A stretch of 64,000 nt of DNA from Cladochytrium replicatum (Eukaryota; Chytridiomycota; Chytridiomycetes; Cladochytriales; Cladochytriaceae). This document shows, one piece after another, positions 56,770 through 64,000 of this stretch (within the stretch, counting starts at the first letter, position 1; each line of letters begins with the position of its first letter). A program made the translations under genes and the position numbers. The stretch lies in contig JAHLKD010000032.1 of assembly GCA_025526935.1 (NCBI GenBank), positions 1 to 64,000 of the forward strand, written 5' to 3'. The notes beneath the pieces were generated by a model that had not been told where the DNA came from, did no database searches, and saw only the letters and a list, made by a program, of their open reading frames with translations.

Positions 56770-57430
56770 ACCTGTGCGCCGAATTTGCTTCCTCCCTTGA
56801 CGCCGAGATGTTAAAATCTCCGAATTCTACGCTCAAGAGTGGAATGAGGTGAGATCGAGGCAGGAACGTCTGGCACGGGAATTTGCATTTATTGATACGG
56901 GAGTATTAATTGCGGAGGAAGGAGGAGCAAAAGTTGAAGAGGAAGGTTCTGGGGGAACAGAGTGCATCTAGTGGTGGGAGATCGGGAACCGCCGCTCAGA
57001 AGGAATTCGGGGGTCTCGAGCTTGTCGGTTCAAGGAGCAGCTGGGAACGCGATTGGACATGCTTCAGCAGCTGGTTAACGCTCCTCCCAATCTCAGCGAC
57101 TCGCACAAATTGGAACTCGTTGACACCGGTCCAGATCTACATCACCGTAACCACTCTCCTCACGATCGTGCTCTGGTGCTGAGCATTCTTGGCGGCATGG
57201 GCGTGATCGCGTTTGTTCCGTTGCTGGCATTCTTTGGTGCACCAGGGGTGGCGACATACACATTTTTCCGGGGACGTGGTGGTTGCGATGGGCGGGGTTG
57301 CGCTTGGGAAGAGAGTGCAGAGCTCGGGGTTGCCTGCGGAGGTTGTAGCGAGGGTGAGTCCAGGTGTGGCAAACTTGGATCACCGATCCGTACGGTTGCG
57401 AGGGGTCTGTGGCAGGTTGGGCGGTGACGA
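56770..57430 (+). pseudogene. Possible decayed gene, unassigned
   Basis: Scattered plus-strand frames have protein-like character: DLCAEFASSLDAEM, then after a 1-nt shift ISEFYAQEWNEVRSRQERL, then LDMLQQLVNAPPNL, then a hydrophobic stretch LSILGGMGVIAFVPLLAFFG. The first two resemble the helical hairpin of SPX domains only loosely. No splice set closes the frame, so it is either a relic or a gene whose exons I cannot join. Identity is open. Confidence 0.25.
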
Positions 57431-57658
57431 GCTTTGTGAGCCATTCGGTTATTCGGTTGGGCGTTAATTGTTTTGCCGTGCATGAGATTGGAAATAACTT
57501 GGCGGATGGTTAGTTTGTGATCCAAGCGTGATCCATATTGTATACCCACTTTTTCTCGTTGGGCAGTCACAATTAAACACATAAAAGCAAAATTTGCTAC
57601 AAAATCAACCTTCCTAATCAAGAAACCCCTGGCCAGTTAACGTTGTTTTCAAACCAAA

Positions 57659-58555
57659 ATGGACCACTCAAGGCTTGTAAACCCGTCCCCAACCACATAC
57701 TATGACCCAAAAGGCATCGTGCTGCTCAAGGAGTCCGCCTCTGACGACTACACTTACACAGGCATGCAGACAGGAAGATTGACGATTGCGCAGCACCATC
57801 CCTACGATCTGCCACCAACCCCGCCAGGAACACTTTGGCCGTCCGATGAGCAGAAAGTTCCGCAGATACAGAGGAAGAAGCGCTGGTCACGAACGACCAA
57901 AATAGCCACCGTCGTGGGTAGGATGAATTGCACAAGATTTTTGTGGTAAAGATGATACTTAGAGCTTTGTTAACCATCAGCGGCGGGAGCTTTGGTGCTT
58001 ATGGCCATCTTTGTTCCGACTGGGATCCTTATATCCATCAACTCTCGCGCTTCTCCCGGTGCTGGTAATGTTTCACCAACACCTTCAACAACCCGCGTCA
58101 CTACGCCCAGCAGAGCATCTACTACCACAGGTCCCACCTCCACTGTCTCCATTTTATACCCAACAACGCTCGCCAACGGATCCATCCTCATCGATCCCGT
58201 GATCCGACCCGCAAACGCCGCGGTCAAGTTCAACCTTGCCCCGATCCAGAACAGTGTCGCGATCTTCCCAGACAACGGATATGAGTACCACGTGGTTTTC
58301 GGAAGAAGCCTGTCGACCGCCGAACGCACATTCCCTAACCCACCTTATGTTTTCAACACGTGCGCGAATGCAAACGTGGTGGTGTGTATCTTGGAAGTGA
58401 ACCTCGTTGCGTTGAACCCGAACACATATGGCACCGGCGCGATCGGTTCGGTTTCGGCTTTGTCGGTTACGGTGAACGGGACACAAGGAGTGCAGCTTTC
58501 GTTTGGTTTGTGCTTGATGGTTTCGGCGAGCTCTACTTTTAAATCATTTGTTTGA
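57659..58555 (+). CDS. Single-pass membrane protein with Ser/Thr-rich ectodomain
   Basis: Two exons (57659-57917, 57981-58555) splice in phase to 277 aa. About 80 N-terminal residues are hydrophilic with PPTPPG and end in basic KKRWSR. One TM helix (AAGALVLMAIFVPTGILI) follows. Then comes a Ser/Thr/Pro-rich stalk (STTRVTTPSRASTTTG) with likely O-glycosylation, and a domain of about 130 residues with NGS and NGT sites and two or three Cys. Type II topology with an outside C-terminus is inferred from the positive-inside rule. No family is recognised; a wall-stress or surface sensor is only a guess from layout. Confidence 0.65.
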
Positions 58556-59355
58556 AAGGTGCCCAACAAAGCTTGTTTTGCAGTCGAGCGGCGACGATCA
58601 CGATACTTTGCTCAACAAGTACGGCTTCGATTCCTACGTTTCTATATATGACGGGGAGATCGGACGATAAAACAAACACTTGCTTCCAGGATATATTCTT
58701 CTCGCATTCTACAGGATGTCCTGTTTAGTGAAAAAGGCTGAAATGGTCATCTGGTGCTCTCGTTTTTAAACAGTCATCGATTGGAGCCACTCAACACTGC
58801 TCGTATATCTCGGACTTTCATCCTCATGTTCCAGAACATTGTTGGGCCTATGCTGTTGACGCCATAAGTGGCCCAAAAGTAACCATATCTTCAAAGAAAA
58901 TATCAGCGCAGCAAACTGCTGCGAACACGGTCTTCAGTAATATCATATCTCATGTTCTTCCCAGCATGATGAGTCTTCCATGACCAGCACTCTCTACATT
59001 TCCCCGATTTTGCTTTCAGCACACTGTAACACCTAGCCTCGACCCCAACCCCGTCCTCCTTACCTGCTCAACCGATTCCGAACCAATCCTTCATAGCAAA
59101 CCCAATTCCCAGCTCAAGGACAGTTTGTTCCCATGACTCGGCGTTGCGCGGCATGTCTTACCCCACACACCTCACCTGCGGTCTGAGATGGTGTGTTTGC
59201 GGGCGGCCAATGATTTTGTCTCGCTTTCCCCACCTGTTACCAAGACGGTTTCGACCAAGCCAAGGTGAGCTTAATAACGATAAGCTCAATGACTCGTCGA
59301 CTCAGCCCATTTTGTAGGGATTTGGGTAATGCCCCCGTTTTTATGGGCACACCAT
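58556..59355. other. Intergenic
   Basis: No supported gene, repeat or RNA. Only short random frames. Confidence 0.55.
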
Positions 59356-59364
59356 CCATTTCTG

Positions 59365-59373
59365 TATAAATAG
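59365..59373 (+). promoter_or_regulatory. TATA box
   Basis: tataaatag is followed about 100 bp later by an ATG at 59470, after a C/T- and A/C-rich leader. The arrangement looks like a strong core promoter; expression is not shown. Confidence 0.4.
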
Positions 59374-59469
59374 CAACCATAAGTCCTCTAAAATCCCAGA
59401 TCTCCCAGCTTTTCCCAACACGCACCACCAGTCACCAATAGTTTCGCCTTGCCCTTTTTACTATCAGCA

Positions 59470-59756
59470 ATGGTATATGGTGAGTCTTCTCGGTCTTAGT
59501 TGAATCATTACGCTTTTGCTCGCCACACTTTCTCAAAAAAAAATTCTTGGGGTCCTGGCTAACGGTTTCGGGTTCTTTCGAGGGTGTTGGGAGTATGTTT
59601 TTTTCCTCTTTATCGGGTATGTGTTGCAATGTGATTTGTGCTGATCTATCCATGTCTGATTATATTTATTGTTATTCAGGTTGTTGTTTATGTTTGCCAA
59701 CAGCAACCAGAAGTCAAGTCATCCTGGGTTATACTCGTGATTCCTCTTGAAAGTTT
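59470..59756 (+). pseudogene. Possible 5' end of a small gene cut by a MITE
   Basis: The ATG at 59470 opens a 10-nt first exon that ends at a gtgagt donor. An acceptor at 59677-59679 leads to a frame CCLCLPTATRSQVILG. That frame runs into the terminal repeat of a MITE at 59731 and stops soon after, at 59756. If real, the gene lost its 3' part to the insertion. The small size makes this uncertain. Confidence 0.3.
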
Positions 59757-59950
59757 ATAAGAATCATATGTGAGTTTATTTTGCCTATATCTGGGTGGCT
59801 GTTATCAACGTTACAGCCTTTATCTGGGTGGCCGTTATCAACGATACAGCCGGCTTTACCGGCTGGATAAGAACAAATCAAGCCAACCAAATATGGACGA
59901 AATATATTCAAAAATGATTCTTATGAACTTGGAGAGGAATCACGGATATA
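59731..59950. mobile_element. MITE of about 220 bp with ~40-bp terminal inverted repeats
   Basis: The left end (cgtgattcctcttgaa...ataagaatcat) is repeated in inverse at the right end (atgattcttatgaac...gaggaatcacgg). About 33 of the first 40 bases match. The inside has a tandem pair of 31-bp units (tatctgggtggc...acagcc at 59788 and 59821) and a small hairpin cagccggctttaccggctg. It has no coding capacity. The flanks allow a TA target duplication, which would suggest a Tc1/mariner-type source, but that is not decisive. Confidence 0.7.
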
Positions 59951-59956
59951 GACCAC

Positions 59957-60709
59957 GATGACTTACCAAATTGCTTGTAAAAAGCAATGTGAACCCTTAA
60001 GTAGGGATTTCGATAATTCGTCATCTAACCGCCCTGCAGAACAAACGGAACAGAGTTGCGTTGTTGGGACCGGTATTTATCTTACAACTGATCTGGCTGG
60101 AAACTTTGGTTTTTAGCTCGGTGCTGATGAAGAAATCACCGGAAATCGACCCGCATCAGGGAAATTGAAGTCCAACGCTGCTGAATATTGCAATACACCA
60201 TGTGGTGGCACTTTCCATCTCAGCACGTTGTTATAAAGCTTCATGGTGGCATCAGAAACTGCTTGGAGGTAGCTCTCGGATCTCGAGACTATATCGTCTT
60301 ATGTTGCCGCCCTGCAACTCCCTCATTCTATAATTTTCGATGATCGTCAAGCGAATCAAAATAATGGTATATCTTTCTCAAATGTCCATGGGCTTACATG
60401 TACTCCAAAAATGAATCTGTTGTTGCGCATTTGAAATGACACGCATAATAACAGAAAACTACGCCAACGTACATAAAAGCCATGGAACCACAAAAAGCGT
60501 TGCAACTTTGCATAAATGATGAATGGAAGAAAGATCGGACGAAATAACTTCTCATGAGTCAGCACAACAACAACCAAAAAGTCTTCTTGAAAATAACGTA
60601 CGTAATGCCCCCACACTTTAGCTTTGTATTTGCTGAATGAAGTCGTAGCTAGGAGGAGGATCACGAGATCCAGCACCTGATGCGGGGGAAAGTATTTTAG
60701 AACTCAACG
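59957..60709. other. Intergenic
   Basis: No supported gene is seen. A short minus ORF at 60676-60356 has no recognisable content. Confidence 0.5.
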
Positions 60710-61775
60710 TCACGATTTGTCGGACAACCTACGGTTTGGGAGTACAGCAAGCACATGAATAAACTGAACGAAAGGGCCATCACTGCCCAGCACGCTCTCC
60801 GGATCGTGGAAGCTATAGTGTCCCACTCTCGCTCCCGGAGCCATGACCAATCCTTGGCAATATCCATCATGGATTGGCTCAAAAGTCCCATCCTCCATGT
60901 CCAAGCCCTCAAACCTATTGATCTCATTGACAATCCTCTGCCGCCCGAGCAGCAGCGCGACTTTCGAAACAGGAAAGCCGTCGTCATCGGAAACTTTCAC
61001 GAGTCGCAAGTGTCTCGCGTCGACGTTCTGAAGGTCGTTCGCGTTGAGCTCCTTGATGCGGTCCTTGATCGCGCTGACGTGTTTCCCGACCGAAACGTCC
61101 ACGTCGAACACTTCTGTGCCGATATCGAGCATGCACCACAGTTTTACCGTTTCGGGTGACGGCGGTGGTGATGGTGAGACGTCGGAAAGGGTATGACTTT
61201 CGGTGGGTTCGGGCTCGTAGGCCTCGTCACGAAAGGAACGGATGTACTCTTCAACTCGCTCTGTTCGTGATATTTCGTCGAATCTTGTTGAGTGGGAACC
61301 GGGGGACAAGTTGTTTACAACTCCAGATCGGGAAGAAGGGCTGGGGCGTGTCGTTTCTTGCTGTGATGGAGATGAAGAATGGAAGGTGCCCGGGGTATGA
61401 TCGTTTAGCATGCCAAGGTACCTGGCAGGCTATTTTTTTTTCCAACCATACAGGGAAGAGGTTAAGCAAAAAGAAACAGTTGTTGTTTCCTCCAGCAATA
61501 CCTCGTTCTTTATGGAGCGGACGTAATTTGAAGGGATCCATCCTGAAAAGGCGTTCGTAGATGGTATGTCAGTGGTTAAGGAGTGACGAAAAGCGATATC
61601 ACTGAACACCTGTCTTCGACCCGCAAGTCCCATGCCACCAGCCAGAAGCGTCCTTTTTGTGTATGAAAATGATATCGTTCCTTTTGAATGAAATCATTTG
61701 CGGATCCACAGAGACGCCGTTGTGAGTAGCCATCACAATGTCGACGCAGCCGTTGGGCAAGTTGGGCAGCGACAT
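60710..61775 (-). CDS. SH3 domain plus Crinkler-type (ubiquitin-like) domain protein
   Basis: Three exons (61775-61610, 61542-61502, 61429-60710) close in phase to 308 aa. An SH3 domain fills residues about 10-72: MISFKRNDIIFIHKKD, GWWHGTCG, then across the first intron SKTGWIPSNYV. A disordered Ser/Pro linker follows to about 150. The next block reads KLWCMLDIGTEVFDVDV, VSAIKDRIKE, NVDARHLRLVKV, and later FVQFIHVLAVLP. This matches the order of the Crinkler N-terminal ubiquitin-like domain (L-x-CLV, F-x-V, LKD-x-IK, VDA-x-DL-x-L-x-KV, HVLV). No Crinkler C-terminal effector domain, signal peptide or LFLAK motif is seen, so an intracellular signalling adaptor is more likely than a secreted effector. 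Confidence 0.7.
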
Positions 61776-62895
61776 TGCGACGGTCACGTGGACATTGACT
61801 GTGCAAAGCGAAGGGTTGAAAATTTGTAGCCATAAACAAAGTGAATTACAGTACCTGAACAAAACATATGTTCGTGTTAAATAAGGCAAATAATCGCAAC
61901 TTGAACATACTTGAGTTAAGAGGTTGAAAAGGGAAATGAATGGTCGCCTTTTGACTCTTCGATATATCCGGGCGGGCTATCCATCAGCTCGTGACCGCTT
62001 TGATTGCCGATGTACCTTCAGATGGGGGCAAGCTGCCGATGTCGAATTCGCTGAAGCTTTGCCTTGTTTACCATCCCCTCGAAACCTTCCCCGAGAGAAT
62101 GTCCCATCTACAGGATCATTCCATGTATACTCTCCTTGCGAAGTTGTCACGGATTATCCAATGTGCCTCTTTGTTGGTTGCTGGCAACTAATAAGTTGCC
62201 AACAGTTCAATTTTCCGATGATTGTTCCTGGCTTGGCCGTACGATTCTAAGTTAGCTTCCGGGTTAGCTTCCAAGGTTCCATCATGCTATTAAATGTCTC
62301 CCATGAGCGATCACCAGTTAAAAGGCAACCAATTATGCCGCAGAGTAAGTTGAACTTTCTTAATGGAAGCTCAGGAAGGTCGATGCAGCAAATTTGGATG
62401 TGCCACAAATTTGAAAAGGATACAACAATAAGCGAAAAGAACGCATGTTTCCGTTTCAGAAAATGAGATTAATGCAGCAATTTAATATGTGTACTAAAAG
62501 AAAAGCGGATTGCCAAGAGATCAATCAAATTCCGTCGGTATATCAGCATGCCAAGATTTCTTTCGTGTTAAAAGTCCGTGTTCGCGATCGACGTTCAGCC
62601 ACCCGCCCACCCTGGGGTCATCGTGAGTGGCAGTGTCGGTAATAAGCTCAGAGTGACACACGTGGCGCAGCCGTCCTAATATACTAACATGATAATAAAT
62701 ATATACCATTGGCACCGCCAGCCACACCGTTGGGCCTTCCTCATCGTCCAGTTGCTCCAAAAGAACCTCCCCTAAAATACAAACGAAACAGAAACATTGG
62801 ACTGCCTTTTGCTTATGCTTATTGCATTTGCCTCTTTGGACTCTCTCTCACCGTAACATTCGGCTCTACTCTCCTGCTACACAGGTATTCGCACC
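61776..62895. other. Divergent intergenic region
   Basis: This 1.1-kb spacer lies between the SH3/Crinkler-type gene and NoxR, which point away from each other. Only short ORFs are seen; no repeat or RNA gene was recognised. Confidence 0.55.
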
Positions 62896-64000
62896 ATGGC
62901 TCTCAAGGTACACCAGACTGTTGTGCCACCTTTATACTTTGCCGTTGCCCACAACTCTTGCATTCACTTTCAGATTGAGCTGGTAAAATGGGACGAGGCT
63001 GTAAAGGCTTTCTCCGAGAAGAAGTGGGACCAATCTCTTGATTGCTTCGAGGTGTGGCTCTCCGCGTTGTCAAAGCTATGCATGGTCAATTAATCATTCC
63101 TATTCGTTTCCAGCCAATCGCTGACTCGTCAAAGATTCACTTCAACATCGCCATGGTTTATATTAACCTCAACGACATCAATAGCGCTGTACGTAACACG
63201 GTTACGATGACTCCACTTTACCCCCTTACTAACAAGTGCTTACATAAGATTGGTGCACTCACACGAGCCGTGACATGCGACCCGTTCTTCGCTGCTGCAT
63301 ATTTTCAACGTGGTGCTTGCTATTTTTCTATGGACGTGCTCGACGAGGCTGTCCATGACTTTGACGATGCGCTCACCGTATGTCCATTCAAATAATAATG
63401 AGTCGCACTGCCCTTTAACCTTCATCATCTCTCTGTGTTAAGTTCATGCGGAGTAACACATACATCGACTATACACAGCTCGGACTCGACTTCAAACTCC
63501 ACTCTTTCCAAATACTCTTCAACAGAGGTCTGTGTTTCGCGGCCGCAGGAAAATCGGATGTTGCTATGCAGGATTTTAACGAGGCTTCCAAGGTCATGCC
63601 AAAGGAACTAAGAGGTAAGATTGTGAAGAAGCAAAAATTTTGGAGTGACATTAATGTTGCATTTTGCAGGAGAGTTTCAAGCAGTCGACGAAGCATTAAG
63701 AATGGGCGCAAAGGCCGCCGAATACCTGGATGCATTCATGATTCCTCGGGATAAATGCTATAAACCACCCGCATCGAAAGTAAAAAACACTCTGAAAATG
63801 GATTTCCTGGGTCAGTCGAAAGTCGTCGCTACCGCAGACCAAATGGACGGTTACAATGGCTTCAGCGGAAAGAAACTCAGGGTACTAAGTCTTCATGCCT
63901 CCCACTTTGAAACTTTGTCTCAATTCTGGTTACAGCCAACACTAGGACGTCAAGCCACAAGAGCACGGCCCACTGGTGAAGATCCAAGTGCACTCACAAG
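62896..64000 (+). CDS. noxR: NoxR: p67phox-like NADPH oxidase activator (partial, runs off the edge)
   Basis: Exons are 62896-62907, 62974-63051, 63114-63188, 63249-63377, 63443-63614, 63670-63881 and 63936 onward; phases agree. The 12-nt first exon encodes MALK. TPR helices follow: WDEAVKAFSEKKWDQSLDCFE, quoted in part, SSKIHFNIAMVYINL, DPFFAAAYFQRGACYF, and ILFNRGLCFAAAGKSDVAMQDF. The p67phox hallmarks are NTYIDYTQLGL between TPR 3 and 4, then AMQDFNEASK. The activation segment is near KPPASKVKNTLKMDFLGQSKVV. In filamentous fungi NoxR binds Rac-GTP through the TPRs and activates NoxA/NoxB, which make superoxide for development. C-terminal domains (PB1 or SH3) would lie beyond 64000. Confidence 0.93.

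Noticed and set aside
60710-61411. Secreted Crinkler effector gene
   Set aside because: There is no signal peptide or LFLAK motif, an in-phase SH3 exon precedes the domain, and no effector C-terminus is present.

Overview
The window looks like a nuclear contig of an early-diverging fungus, most likely a chytrid-grade lineage. Genes are broken by many short GT-AG introns of about 50-70 nt. The gene set mixes fungal families (DUF3759/CipC-like protein, ZIP with a His-rich loop, SUT-type sugar symporter, NoxR) with families shared with animals but often lost in Dikarya (Acinus, TMEM42-like protein, an XLF with a basic tail, a Crinkler-type domain). The lineage is inferred from gene content only. 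All gene models are hand-spliced; unless stated, intron phases were checked to close the frame.

Region 1, 1-17.2 kb, is a transposon nest. It holds a decayed Ty3/Gypsy pol with chromodomain and a 3' LTR, then a decayed APE-type LINE ending in oligo-A. Next comes a complete 6.3 kb hAT element (8394-14709) with an 8-bp target duplication. It sits inside an older, internally deleted copy of its own family, whose halves are 7434-8393 and 14710-16215. The young element carries two minus-strand genes: a coiled-coil accessory ORF and a BED/hAT transposase split by an in-frame TAA. Arrays of a ~96-bp repeat lie upstream of both genes.

Region 2, 17.3-28.4 kb: ZIP zinc transporter; XLF/NHEJ1 DNA-repair factor; a disordered protein with a PP1-docking motif (minus strand); a DHA2-type MFS pseudogene; the Swc5/BCNT subunit of the SWR1 remodeler; a membrane-anchored short-chain dehydrogenase; and tRNA-Arg(CCG). 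Region 3, 28.4-30.3 kb, upstream of the tRNA, is a graveyard of LINE 3' ends with one hAT-type MITE.

Region 4, 30.4-39.8 kb, is a compact minus-strand block: a DUF3759/CipC-like protein, Acinus, UPF1 and a B-type cyclin. Acinus and UPF1 both act in exon-junction/mRNA-surveillance biology and are only about 100 bp apart. Region 5, 40.2-52.4 kb, plus strand: NTF2, a sucrose-type symporter, a GRIP golgin and dihydropteridine reductase.

Region 6, 52.4-64 kb, is sparse: a TMEM42-like membrane protein, a single-pass mucin-like protein, a MITE, an SH3 plus Crinkler-type domain protein (minus), and, divergently about 1.1 kb away, the start of NoxR, the fungal p67phox-like NADPH-oxidase activator, which runs off the right edge.
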